A stretch of 33,799 bases of DNA, taken from NCBI GenBank assembly GCA_017448345.1, contig JAFSLP010000031.1:1-33799 (forward strand), in the 5' to 3' direction. A model generated the notes under the pieces. It was given only the letters and a program-made list of their open reading frames with translations. It did not search any database and had not been told where the DNA came from. This stretch comes from Paludibacteraceae bacterium (GTDB lineage Bacteria; Bacteroidota; Bacteroidia; Bacteroidales; Paludibacteraceae). Shown here one piece after another: positions 25,555-33,713 of the stretch. A program made the position numbers and the translations under genes. Each line of letters starts with the position of its first letter. The first letter of the stretch is position 1.

Positions 25555-26290
25555 AACAGCGCACATAGTTTGGACGTGCATCGGGCTTGGGCTGATGGCA
25601 TCTCTCCTGCTGGCTGCAGTCGTATGGGGGTACCGTATGACACCGTCTTCGCAGTCATGTACGGCTGTCGAATATATCATTTCCGACAGAAGCGAACGCC
25701 TCTACCTCACCACAAGCGAACTGGACAGGATGTTGCTCTCGGCGGATTTGTACCCCGTGGGCAAGACGGTGGATTCCCTTTCGCTCCACCGGATAGAGAA
25801 GGCGGTGCGCAGCCATCCTATGGTACGCACGGCGGAGTGTTATCTCACCCCGCGCAATGAGGTCAGAGTGCGTCTCACCCAGCGTATCCCGCTTGTGCGC
25901 GTGCAGTCACAGACCGACACCTATCTCATTGACACGGACAGACGGGTGATGCAGGCGCGTGCTGCCGTCAAGGACAGAGTGCTCCCCGTCACCGGTAATG
26001 TGGGGCAGCAGACGGCTTCCAAACAGATGGCGGATTTTGCAGAATGGCTGCAAGACAACTCCTATTGGCAGGAGCGGATTCATCATCTCTATGTCCACTC
26101 GCCGCAGAAAGTCTATGTCTGCCTCAATGACTCCGCACGGACCCGCGTTGTTCTCGGCACAATGGATGACTATGATACCAAACTGGCTAAACTGCGCACC
26201 TTCCTTGACAACAAGGAATCGCTCCCGCAGGATATACAATATACCGAACTCGACATCCGTTTTCACGGACAGGTCATCGGACGGAAATAA
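25547..26290 (+). CDS. ftsQ: Cell-division protein FtsQ
   Basis: 247 residues with the start at 25547 (MSRTAHIVW). A short cytoplasmic N-terminus is followed by one transmembrane helix (about 6-26), a POTRA-type domain (about 42-115, ending VRVRLTQRIPLVRVQ) and the FtsQ beta domain. FtsQ bridges early and late divisome proteins. The frame is open to 25508, but this start overlaps the murC stop by 8 bp, a typical coupled arrangement. Identity rests on position between murC and ftsA and on topology, as FtsQ sequence is poorly conserved. Confidence 0.88.
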   Translation: MSRTAHIVWTCIGLGLMASLLLAAVVWGYRMTPSSQSCTAVEYIISDRSERLYLTTSELDRMLLSADLYPVGKTVDSLSLHRIEKAVRSHPMVRTAECYLTPRNEVRVRLTQRIPLVRVQSQTDTYLIDTDRRVMQARAAVKDRVLPVTGNVGQQTASKQMADFAEWLQDNSYWQERIHHLYVHSPQKVYVCLNDSARTRVVLGTMDDYDTKLAKLRTFLDNKESLPQDIQYTELDIRFHGQVIGRK

Positions 26291-26311
26291 CCAACCTTAA
26301 CTATAGATAGT

Positions 26312-27595
26312 ATGGCAAGAAAACAAACACAGACAGCAGACTCGCTTCCCTTGGTGGCAATAGACTTGGGCAGCGACAGCGTCCGCGCAATGGCGGCACA
26401 GCGCATTGCGCCGGATTTGTTCCGCGTCCTCGGCGTGGAAGAACGGCCGCAGAAACTTGGGAATCTCTGCGTGGAGCAGGGTATCATCACACAGTCCAGC
26501 AATGCCGGGTACGTCATTGCCGAAGTGCTCAAACTGCTCGCTAACCGCATCGGCGAAAACGAACTGCCTACGGCGTTCGTCTCCGTCGGAGGACAATCGA
26601 TGCAGATAGTGGCGGTGCACTCACGGCGTGATCAGGCACGCAAGAAAGAGGTCAGTCAGGAACTGCTTGACGAGATGGAACAGGAGTGCAAGGAGAAGAT
26701 TGAGCTCCGCAACCCCGATGTCGCCGTCTTGGGACTGGTGCCCAGTTTCTTCAAACTGGATGGAGTGGAGCAGGACGAGATACCTTCCTCTGAACAGAGG
26801 GCTGCACTCGTTGAAGCGCATTATATCGCGTTCTACGGACGCAAAGTGATTGACACCCAGCTGCAGAAGTCCTTCTCGCAGGCTGGGCGCAGTATAGAGC
26901 ATGTGTTTGTCCGTCCCGAGGCATTGCTCTCCGCCTTTGCTACTTGCGATGGCACACCGGTGCTGATGAACGGTTGCGCCGTGTTGGACTTCGGTGCCCA
27001 GACAACCAGCCTCACCGCCTATAAGGGCGGACAGTACCTCCTTAACAAAGTGGTGCCGAAAGGCGGCTATCATATCACACGGATGCTGGAGCAGCAAGGC
27101 TTGAGTTTCGCTACGGCGGAAGTGCTTAAATGCAGCTATGGTTTCGCCTCGCCGGCTTATATTGACAAGAACGTGCGCCTGCGCGTGCCGGCGTCTCCGG
27201 AAATAGGCGGAGACATGATTATTGCCTCGCAGGAACTGGCGGAAGCTATTGAACTCAAACTGCAGGAGATTCTCTCGCCGCTCTTGGAGGAACTGAAGAA
27301 AGTGGAGAACCGTATCACCACGTTGTACATCACCGGAGGCGGAAGTATGTTGCAAGGCATGGCGGAGTATATCCAGAGCCTGACGCCGGTACGGGTGCAA
27401 TATGGCGCGCATAACCTCCTCCTCCATCGCGATACAGACGAGAAATACCTCTCGCCGCAATATACCTCGCTGGTGGGAACCATACTTCTCGGGCAGGACT
27501 ACCGCGATAACCACAAGAACCAGCCGGTGCGCAAACCCGGTTTCTTCGACCGCTTCAAAGAAAGCACACTGGATATGTTCATCGACCAACAATAA
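26312..27595 (+). CDS. ftsA: Cell-division protein FtsA
   Basis: 427 residues. Actin-like ATPase that tethers FtsZ to the membrane. The VAIDLGSDSVRAM phosphate-1 motif opens the fold, the ITGGGSMLQGMAEYI adenosine motif is near residue 345, and the C-terminal residues KPGFFDRFKESTLDMFID form a likely amphipathic membrane-binding helix. Located between ftsQ (21 bp) and ftsZ (32 bp). Confidence 0.95.
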   Translation: MARKQTQTADSLPLVAIDLGSDSVRAMAAQRIAPDLFRVLGVEERPQKLGNLCVEQGIITQSSNAGYVIAEVLKLLANRIGENELPTAFVSVGGQSMQIVAVHSRRDQARKKEVSQELLDEMEQECKEKIELRNPDVAVLGLVPSFFKLDGVEQDEIPSSEQRAALVEAHYIAFYGRKVIDTQLQKSFSQAGRSIEHVFVRPEALLSAFATCDGTPVLMNGCAVLDFGAQTTSLTAYKGGQYLLNKVVPKGGYHITRMLEQQGLSFATAEVLKCSYGFASPAYIDKNVRLRVPASPEIGGDMIIASQELAEAIELKLQEILSPLLEELKKVENRITTLYITGGGSMLQGMAEYIQSLTPVRVQYGAHNLLLHRDTDEKYLSPQYTSLVGTILLGQDYRDNHKNQPVRKPGFFDRFKESTLDMFIDQQ

Positions 27596-27622
27596 AAATC
27601 GTAAATTTGTAAACCGTAAATA
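27596..27622. repeat. 7/8-bp repeat between ftsA and ftsZ
   Basis: Three imperfect units (TCGTAAA, TTTGTAAA, CCGTAAA) directly after the ftsA stop codon and running to just before the ftsZ start. Same style as the TTCGTAA array at 15024-15085. Confidence 0.65.
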
Positions 27623-27627
27623 ACAAG

Positions 27628-28878
27628 ATGGAAGACAACTTGATTACACTGCCTTTGGAAGGCTTGACAGAAGATAGTATCATCAAAGTCATCGGAGTAG
27701 GTGGCGGCGGTTGCAATGCCGTCAATTATATGCACCGTCAGGGACTGAAGGATGTCTCGTTCCTCGTCTGCAACACAGACCGTCAGGTGCTCATCAAATC
27801 GTCAGTGCCGAGCAAACTGCAACTCGGTCCCGGCTTGGGTGCCGGCGGCGACCCTGAGACAGCCCGTCAGTATGCAGAGGAGAGCCGTGACCATATCCGC
27901 GAGGCACTTAATGACGGCACGCAGATGCTGTTCATCACAGCCGGTATGGGCGGCGGAACAGGCACCGGTGCCTCCGCTGTTGTGGCGGAAGTGGCGCAGG
28001 AAATGGGAATACTCACTGTGGGTATCGTCACCATACCTTTCGCCTTTGAAGGCAAGAAGAAGATAGAGAAAGCGATGACCGGTGTGGCACGGCTGGCAAA
28101 ACATGTGGATACACTCCTCATCATCAACAACGAGAAACTGAAACAGATTTATCCGGAGTTGAACCTGCTCAACGCCTTCTCCAAATCCGATGACGTGGTG
28201 GCAAACGCCGCCCGCGCCATAGCGGAGATTATCACCGTGCCCGGATATATCAACACCGACTTTGCCGATGTGCGCAACACCCTCAAGAAAGGCGGCGTGG
28301 CGATTATGAATATTGGTCGAGCCTCCGGAGAGAAGCGAATAACCAACGCCATTAACGACGCCCTCAATTCGCCCCTCGTGAACACCAACGATGTGCACGG
28401 CGCTGAGCGGATCCTCCTTCAGTTCTATTGCTCCACTGAGCATGCAATAGTGATGGAGGAGATAGACCAGATTAACGATTTCGTGCAGGAGGTGGGCGAT
28501 GATATCGAGGTGCAATGGGGTGCTTCCATTGACGAGTCTCTCGGTGAAGAAGTGCGCGTGACGGTTATTGCTACGGGATACAAAGTGGACGGGCTGCCAT
28601 CCGAAGAGGAAGAGGAAGGTAAAAAGACCATAGCAGAAGCTATTGATGCCAATTATCCTCCTCAGACGCCGAAACCGCTGGAGGACGAGAAAGCGACACT
28701 CATCGACCTCAGCGAGACACTTTTTTCTGACGGAACGGCAACCCAACCGCACCAGCCGAGAGAGCACGCGGCTTCTACCTCGGCGGAAGAAGTGGTCATT
28801 ACTGTGGAAGAGGAGCCCAGGGAGCAGCCGGAGGAGAAACCTGCACACCGTCCGTTCGGATGGATCCGCCGCAAATAA
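27628..28878 (+). CDS. ftsZ: Cell-division GTPase FtsZ
   Basis: 416 residues. Forms the cytokinetic ring. Nucleotide loop VGGGGCNAV at 25-32, tubulin signature GGGTGTGA at 108-115, T7 region (NTDFADVRN). A spacer of about 70 residues leads to the conserved C-terminal peptide (HRPFGWIRRK), the FtsA-binding site. Last gene of the division cluster; in many Bacteroidales a yqeY-like gene follows in the same direction, while here it is 1.8 kb away on the other strand. Confidence 0.98.
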   Translation: MEDNLITLPLEGLTEDSIIKVIGVGGGGCNAVNYMHRQGLKDVSFLVCNTDRQVLIKSSVPSKLQLGPGLGAGGDPETARQYAEESRDHIREALNDGTQMLFITAGMGGGTGTGASAVVAEVAQEMGILTVGIVTIPFAFEGKKKIEKAMTGVARLAKHVDTLLIINNEKLKQIYPELNLLNAFSKSDDVVANAARAIAEIITVPGYINTDFADVRNTLKKGGVAIMNIGRASGEKRITNAINDALNSPLVNTNDVHGAERILLQFYCSTEHAIVMEEIDQINDFVQEVGDDIEVQWGASIDESLGEEVRVTVIATGYKVDGLPSEEEEEGKKTIAEAIDANYPPQTPKPLEDEKATLIDLSETLFSDGTATQPHQPREHAASTSAEEVVITVEEEPREQPEEKPAHRPFGWIRRK

Positions 28879-28912
28879 ATGAACCTTAAATGAACAAATA
28901 ACAGATATACAT

Positions 28913-29881
28913 ATGGAAAATCAACAAATGGCAAATCGTGAGATGAATTTCTTCGACCTCTGTGTAGCATGTGCACGCGCTGTCGGTCGTGGTTGTGTAG
29001 CCCTCTGGCACCTGTTTGCGCATATGTTGCGCCTTACTTACCGTTATTGGTGGCTGGTACTCACCCTTGTGGTTGTGGCTGTTGCCGGTTCGTGGTATTA
29101 CACACGGGTGGAGAATACCATCTACAAAGTCAATGCTGTGGCGTTGCTCAATGGTCCTACAATCCAGCAGTTCGAGCAGGCGTACACGCCGCTGCGCGCA
29201 GGTATTCCTGTGGAGCCGGACCAGCCCCTGAACCGGTATATGACCGACAGAGAAGCCACCTGTTTTACCACCTTCCGTGTGGTGGATTGTCTTCATGACG
29301 GTATAGCAGACATGGTGGATTTCAAGCGTAAGTCTTCTCCTACTGATACCCTCAAAGTGCAGATGCACGACCGGCTCTGTCTCCAGTTCCGCATCAAAAA
29401 GCGCGACTTCGACAAACTGCCTTCTATAGAGCAGGCTGTGCTTGATTATCTCAACAGTGATGAGGCGATGCAGCAGTCCTATGCTGCCTATCTGCCCAAC
29501 CTGAAGAACGAAGTGGCGTTCAACCATGAGCAGGCGCAGAAACTCGACAGCCTGACAAGCGCCTATTATTTCAACACGCCCACGCAGGCACAGCCGATGG
29601 CGTACAGCGGCAACGGAGTCAATTTCTACGGCGACCGCAGGGTCCGTCTGTTCTTGAATGAGATATACCAGCAGCACGCACGTTTGCAGCGCGACGATTA
29701 CCGCTTGCAGTTAGCTTCCGCACCTGTGGTCTTGGAGAACCATTTCTCGGCAGACCCCAAACCGGTCAACGGACGCGGAAAATGTGTGGCACTCTGTCTG
29801 TTGCTCGGTTGGGCTGCGGCTTGCGCCCTTGCTGAACTGATAGACAAACGCAAAGCCATATTGGCTTGGCTGAAAGCGTAA
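28913..29881 (+). CDS. Wzz-like two-transmembrane chain-length regulator
   Basis: 322 residues. Cytoplasmic N-terminus, transmembrane helix at about 46-62, a periplasmic part of about 220 residues rich in helix (EQAQKLDSLTSAYYF), and a second transmembrane helix at about 288-306. This topology is that of Wzz/PCP proteins, which set polysaccharide chain length. Conserved Wzz sequence motifs are weak, so this is a topology-based call. No polysaccharide gene cluster surrounds it; it follows ftsZ by 34 bp, a gap with the repeat AAATGAAC. Translation might start at Met6 or Met11 instead. Confidence 0.7.
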   Translation: MENQQMANREMNFFDLCVACARAVGRGCVALWHLFAHMLRLTYRYWWLVLTLVVVAVAGSWYYTRVENTIYKVNAVALLNGPTIQQFEQAYTPLRAGIPVEPDQPLNRYMTDREATCFTTFRVVDCLHDGIADMVDFKRKSSPTDTLKVQMHDRLCLQFRIKKRDFDKLPSIEQAVLDYLNSDEAMQQSYAAYLPNLKNEVAFNHEQAQKLDSLTSAYYFNTPTQAQPMAYSGNGVNFYGDRRVRLFLNEIYQQHARLQRDDYRLQLASAPVVLENHFSADPKPVNGRGKCVALCLLLGWAAACALAELIDKRKAILAWLKA

Positions 29882-29900
29882 CAGGGTAGAATAAAATAAG

Positions 29901-29934
29901 AAAAACGCGTGAGGGTTAAGCCTTCACGCGTTTT
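29901..29934. terminator. Bidirectional terminator between the Wzz-like and dedA genes
   Basis: AAAACGCGTGA (29902-29912) pairs with TCACGCGTTTT (29924-29934) over 11 bp, with an A-rich left and T-rich right flank. The right arm is part of the dedA coding sequence: its last codons form the hairpin. Confidence 0.8.
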
Positions 29935-30677
29935 ATTATCCATTTGATTAGGTAGTAGAGAACCACTACCCCGAGCAGGACGAGTATCGCCACACTGAGT
30001 TCGTGGCTGTATTGGTTTATCAGGTCCGCCTGTCCGTGCGCCACGTAGCCGAGTACGGCGAGAATGGCGTTCCATATACCTGCGCCGAGAAAGGTATAGA
30101 AAAGGAACCATCCGAAATGCATCTTGCTCAGTCCAGCCGGGATAGAGATGAGTTGGCGGATGCCCGGTATAAAGCGTCCGACAAAAGTGCTGACCTTGCC
30201 GTGGTCGTTGAAATAGGCTTCGGCTTTCTCCACTTTCTCGCGGCTCAAGAGGCACAGGTGACCAAACTTGCTGTCCGCAAAGGCATAGATGATGGCGCGT
30301 CCGAGCCACATGGACAGCAGGTAGTTGATAATCGCGCCTAATAGAGCGCCTATCGTGCCGAAAAGGACGATTAGCGAGACATTGACAATATAGCTGTCCG
30401 TAACGCAAATCGCACTGTTCGGGTCCTCCGCCACATAAGCCGCAGGCGGGATGACCACTTCGCTCGGGAACGGAATGAACGAACTCTCAATGGTCATCAG
30501 TGCCACGATAGAGCCGTAGTTCATGTGGGCGGAGTACCAGTCGGTGACGGCTGTGATCCAAGATTTGGAACTCTTTCCCGTCTCCTCTGAAGGTTTGGGT
30601 GAGGTCTCTTGGGCAAAAACATTGGTAGCGGACAAACTGCCCGCTACCAATATCAGTATCAAGATAAAGCGTTTCAT
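29916..30677 (-). CDS. DedA family membrane protein
   Basis: 253 residues. N-terminal hydrophobic signal-like segment (about 1-22, ends VFA), then a SNARE-associated/VTT domain: ESSFIPFPSEVVIPPAAY re-entrant motif (about 64-81), membrane helices at about 102-125, and the FVGRFIPGIRQLISIPAG motif near 165-182, with the last helix at about 226-247. DedA proteins help recycle lipid carriers and keep the proton-motive force. The preceding yqeY gene overlaps its start by 4 bp. Confidence 0.92.
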   Translation of the reverse strand: MKRFILILILVAGSLSATNVFAQETSPKPSEETGKSSKSWITAVTDWYSAHMNYGSIVALMTIESSFIPFPSEVVIPPAAYVAEDPNSAICVTDSYIVNVSLIVLFGTIGALLGAIINYLLSMWLGRAIIYAFADSKFGHLCLLSREKVEKAEAYFNDHGKVSTFVGRFIPGIRQLISIPAGLSKMHFGWFLFYTFLGAGIWNAILAVLGYVAHGQADLINQYSHELSVAILVLLGVVVLYYLIKWIIKRVKA

Positions 30678-31126
30678 TGGGCTAATAGCTCACGTACTTT
30701 GAGGTTAATAGCCTTGCCCTCCGCCTTGCCGGCGAGTTGCTTGGTAGCCACGCCCATGACTTTGCCCATGTCCTGCGGAGAGGTGGCACCCAATTGGGCG
30801 ATGATCTCTTTGAGTGCAGCGGTCAGCTCTTCCTCGCTCAGCATAGCCGGCAGGTAGCGCTCGATAATCTTGCATTGTGCCAACTCGTCTTCCGCCAGTT
30901 CGGGACGGTTTGCGTCAATATACATCTGCGCTGATTCCTTGCGTTGCTTCACCATCTTCTGAAGGATCTGCAGTGCTTTGTCGTCATGCAGTTCGCCGTC
31001 TCCGCCTTTAGCGGTCTTGGCTTCCAGAAACTCTTTCTTGATTCCGCGCAGCGCGTCCAGCGCCACTTTATCTTTCGCGAGCATCGCTTTCTTGATGTCC
31101 TCGCTTACTTGGTCAAATAAACTCAT
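30674..31126 (-). CDS. GatB/YqeY domain protein
   Basis: 150 residues, standard length. The KKAMLAKDKVALDALRGIKKE opening, central QILQKMVKQRKESAQMY, and the C-terminal MGKVMGVATKQLAGKAEGK segment match the YqeY family, related to the tail of GatB; it probably binds tRNA, but the role is not settled. Coupled to dedA by a 4-bp overlap. Leader holds a repeat array shared with nhaD (31141-31168). Confidence 0.92.
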   Translation of the reverse strand: MSLFDQVSEDIKKAMLAKDKVALDALRGIKKEFLEAKTAKGGDGELHDDKALQILQKMVKQRKESAQMYIDANRPELAEDELAQCKIIERYLPAMLSEEELTAALKEIIAQLGATSPQDMGKVMGVATKQLAGKAEGKAINLKVRELLAQ

Positions 31127-31140
31127 ATGATTTTATTTTT

Positions 31141-31168
31141 AGTCAAAAGTTAAAAGTCGAAAGCATAG
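31141..31168. repeat. 7-bp repeat array in the yqeY leader
   Basis: Four in-register heptads of AGTCNAA type (e.g. AGTCAAA, AGTCGAA). About 24 bp are near-identical to 32580-32604 in the nhaD leader, so both start codons are preceded by the same sequence. Confidence 0.85.
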
Positions 31169-31183
31169 TTTTAACTAATCGGG

Positions 31184-31218
31184 CTTTTGACTTTTTGCTT
31201 TCGACTTTCGACTATTTA
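31184..31218. repeat. 7-bp repeat array at the nhaD stop codon
   Basis: Five in-register heptads (CTTTTGA, CTTTCGA type) ending exactly before the nhaD stop triplet at 31219-31221. They are the inverted complement of the units at 31141-31168, so the two arrays can fold into a hairpin that may end nhaD transcription. Confidence 0.88.
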
Positions 31219-32565
31219 TTAAATAAACAGTAATTGTACAATTATATATACCGGTAACAAGATTATCAAACTGAACTTGATCATGTAGCCGAAGAAGGAC
31301 GGCATCTTGATTCCGCTTTCCTCTGCGATGGCTTTTACCATGAAGTTAGGTCCGTTGCCGATATAGGTCAGTGAGCCGAACATCACAGCCGCGATGGAGA
31401 TGGCTTTGAGCAGTATCTCCGGAATACCGGCTACGAAAGGCGTACCTTCGAATATGCCTGTTACGACACCGGCTTCAGCGGCAGCAAGCGACTCCGGCAG
31501 ACCGGAAGCTACGCCGTGGAAGGCAACCGCAGTAGGTGTGTTATCGAGGAACGCGGAGAGCGCACCGGTCGAGTAATAGAACTGCCATGCGTGGGTGAAA
31601 CCAAGGTCGGCTGCGTGTGCCTTCAGATAGGCGAGGGCAGGGGTCATCGTCGTGAAGATACCGAGGAACAGAACCGCTACCTCTACTATCGGCGTCCAGC
31701 TGAACTTGTTGTCGTCATAACGCACCTCTTTCTTGGTGGTGTAGAGCGAGAGACCTGTGAGCGACAGCAGCACTATCTCACGCAGGTATTTGAGCCACAG
31801 CGGAGCGTCCGCTTCACCCATCTGCTTGATGGTTCCTTCGTTCACAAAAGCCACTGCCAGCACTACGCCCAACAGATAAACGAAATTGATAGTTCCTTTC
31901 ATCACCAACGGCGTAGCTTCACGCGAGTCAGCGGAGAGAGAGGTCCAGTGCTCTTTTTTGTAATAATAGGTGTCCATCGCGAAATAGATGCCGAGCAGCA
32001 GAATTCCCGTTACTGCCCATTCGGGCGCAAGGTGCATGAACCATGAGAAATGTGCGCCGCGAAGGAAGAGCATGAACAAGGGTGGGTCTCCCAGCGGAGT
32101 CAGCAGACCGCCGCAGTTGGCTACCAGCGCGATGAAGAAAAGAATCGTGTGAACCTTGTAGTCACGCTGTTTGTTGGTCTCAATCAGCGGACGGATAAGC
32201 AGCATAGCAGCGCCCGTCGTTCCCATGATAGAGGCTAAGATCCAGCCCAAACCCAAGAAACCGGTGTTGACCCAAGGCTTGGCTTTCAGGTCACCCGAGA
32301 AATGAATACCGCCGGTGATGACAAACAGCGCCAGCAGAAGGATGATGAACGGCACGTAGTCGAAAAAGAGCTGGTGCTCTAACTCGTGCATCATTCCGCC
32401 CATAATCAGGCATACCGCAACGGGCACACCCAGAAAAAGCGAAACAATCAGTTTGTTGGTGTTCTTCTCCCACCAGTGTTCTGCTACCAGCGGACCGATA
32501 GCAATCATCAGAAGCATGAGCCCGAACGGAATCAGCGACCATGCCGAATGTACGAATTGTTCCAT
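31219..32565 (-). CDS. nhaD: NhaD-type sodium:proton antiporter
   Basis: 448 residues, about 11-12 transmembrane helices. Belongs to the ArsB/NhaD (IT) superfamily. The GGLLTPLGDPPLFM motif (about 154-167), AFLDNTPTAVAFHGVA (about 336-351) and GNGPNFMVKAIAEESG (about 402-417) are the substrate-path segments of NhaD. It expels Na+ in exchange for H+. Own promoter at 32653-32684; flanked on both sides by related repeat arrays. Confidence 0.93.
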   Translation of the reverse strand: MEQFVHSAWSLIPFGLMLLMIAIGPLVAEHWWEKNTNKLIVSLFLGVPVAVCLIMGGMMHELEHQLFFDYVPFIILLLALFVITGGIHFSGDLKAKPWVNTGFLGLGWILASIMGTTGAAMLLIRPLIETNKQRDYKVHTILFFIALVANCGGLLTPLGDPPLFMLFLRGAHFSWFMHLAPEWAVTGILLLGIYFAMDTYYYKKEHWTSLSADSREATPLVMKGTINFVYLLGVVLAVAFVNEGTIKQMGEADAPLWLKYLREIVLLSLTGLSLYTTKKEVRYDDNKFSWTPIVEVAVLFLGIFTTMTPALAYLKAHAADLGFTHAWQFYYSTGALSAFLDNTPTAVAFHGVASGLPESLAAAEAGVVTGIFEGTPFVAGIPEILLKAISIAAVMFGSLTYIGNGPNFMVKAIAEESGIKMPSFFGYMIKFSLIILLPVYIIVQLLFI

Positions 32566-32580
32566 AGTATATTATTTTTT

Positions 32581-32622
32581 AGTCAAAAGTCATAAGTCGA
32601 AAGTCGAAAGCCCAAAGTCACT
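32581..32622. repeat. 7-bp repeat array in the nhaD leader
   Basis: Five in-register heptads of AGTCNAA/AGCCCAA followed by AGTCACT. Lies between the nhaD promoter and start codon, so it is part of the 5' leader. Near-identical to 31141-31168. Confidence 0.88.
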
Positions 32623-32652
32623 TGTGCAGCTGTTTTCTTCCGAAAGCGAGTG

Positions 32653-32684
32653 CAAAGTTACAACAAAAATTGCACATATGCAAA
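32653..32684 (-). promoter_or_regulatory. nhaD promoter
   Basis: Minus strand: TTTG (32681-32684), 20-bp spacer beginning CATATG, TAACTTTG (32653-32660). Leader of about 80 nt. The -33 box lies inside the left arm of the inverted repeat 32675-32829. Confidence 0.85.
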
Positions 32685-32829
32685 CATTCGGACATTTTTT
32701 GTCAAATAAAATAGGATTTTATCTGTTTTGTACTGATAGATAGCGGCTATGCTCGCATAAGACGATATTTATCGGGACAAAACAGAGAAGCCGTTAGGCT
32801 TGGCAAAAATGTCCGAATGCTTGCATATG
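32675..32829. repeat. Long inverted repeat with internal hairpins upstream of nhaD
   Basis: Arms of 25 bp (32675-32699 and 32805-32829) match in 24 positions. Inside, CTGTTTTGT (32723-32731) pairs with ACAAAACAG (32777-32785); ATAAAAT/ATTTTAT (32706-32722) and AAGCC/GGCTT (32788-32801) form side hairpins; TATG-CTCG-CATA caps the centre. It could be a MITE-like element, a cruciform operator or part of a structured RNA. No clear target-site duplication. Confidence 0.65.
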
Positions 32830-32843
32830 CTCGGTAGGATGCG

Positions 32844-32901
32844 GCCGTAACTACGAAGGGGACCCCTTTTGGGGAGGAGGTCGAAGTTACTGCTTTTTTT
32901 T
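32844..32901 (+). terminator. Orphan rightward rho-independent terminator
   Basis: GTAACTACGA (32847-32856) pairs with TCGAAGTTAC (32881-32890, one mismatch), extended by GC/GC outside, with an inner CCCC-TTTT-GGGG hairpin, and is followed by TGC and eight T. No rightward gene ends here, so it implies a non-coding transcript from about 32700-32890, or a relic. Confidence 0.6.
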
Positions 32902-33135
32902 GATATTTGCAAGAGGAAGAAGATTTTTTCTACTATTATCGGCAATTTGTAGCACTCTTTGTGTCATTTCGTTCAGCCTCTGTTTTGCTGTCATTTAGCA
33001 CTCATTCTCATTCGCAACTCGTTCGCATCCTGTACGTCATAATAGGGTGTCTGTATTTTTTTATCTGTTTGAAATATCGTGCACAAAAAGTAATTTTATC
33101 TAGCTGTTTCTTCCCTTAATTAGAGATTTATTTAC
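32902..33135. other. Gene-free AT-rich stretch
   Basis: I find no convincing gene. A rightward ORF at 32907-33119 has a low-complexity translation rich in F, S and Y and no family resemblance. No clear repeats or promoters of the TAnnTTTG type. Confidence 0.5.
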
Positions 33136-33364
33136 TTAAAGCCATTGTGAGGCGGGAAGGATATTGATTGTTTGCCCATCTTGCAATATCGTTTCTAACT
33201 GAGAGAATGTAATTATGGTCAGATTGTTGCAGTGAAATTTCTTTGCCCCCTGTAGCAGACTGTTAATGTTGTTCCTCTGCACGTTTGCACAGTCCTGTTA
33301 TTTCCTCATTAAGGAACTCTTGCTGCAATTCTGCCACTATGGGCAATAACTCTTGTGTTGTCAT
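33136..33364 (-). pseudogene. Small ORF broken by one frameshift
   Basis: Minus strand: an ATG at 33364 preceded by an AAGGA-like site starts MTTQELLPIVAELQQEFLNE and ends after 33 codons at 33263. A second frame continues with protein-like sequence (NINSLLQGAKKFHCNNLTII) to a stop at 33136-33138. Joining them near 33275-33300 gives about 75 residues. A plausible promoter (TTTG-N19-TCTCTTTG) lies upstream. I do not recognise the product. It could be a decayed gene, a sequencing error, or a short true ORF with chance similarity in the next frame. Confidence 0.4.
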
Positions 33365-33713
33365 TTCCTTCAATTATTGATTTGCGGCTGCAAAGAGAAT
33401 ACAATTTCGGGAAATTACAAAATATTTTCCATTTTATTTCGATATTTTACACATTTTTGCTTATTTTACTTCGATAAATTACATAATCAAGGAGGGCATC
33501 AGTTCGATTTTTTGCAATTATTAGAGATTTTCTTCCCTCAATGAAAGCAATTAGTCTCCGTTTACGGTTCACTATCGTGACCATCACGGGACCATCTTCC
33601 GAGATAAACCCAAGAACAATTAAATGCCAGCCCTGCCTTGCCTTAAAAATATATAATTAACCTGTTGGCGGAATTAAAAAAGTGTTCTTTGATTAAATTT
33701 TTTAACAAAAAAA
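33365..33713. other. Gene-free AT-rich right flank
   Basis: No gene seen. It includes the inverted copy of the left-flank repeat (33571-33600) and a region with TGCCTTGCC that resembles the GGCAAGGC of the left flank. A rightward ORF at 33353-33544 has a low-complexity translation and is not supported. Confidence 0.5.
33571..33600. repeat. Inverted copy of the left-flank 11-bp repeat
   Basis: On the minus strand, two in-register 11-bp units, GATGGTCCCGT and GATGGTCACGA. 33582-33600 is an exact reverse complement of 233-251. Confidence 0.75.

Noticed and set aside
24334-25680. 448-codon leftward ORF over murC
   Set aside because: Antisense of a clear murC.
32907-33119. Small rightward ORF in the right flank
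   Set aside because: Low-complexity translation, starts inside terminator-proximal sequence, no promoter or family match.
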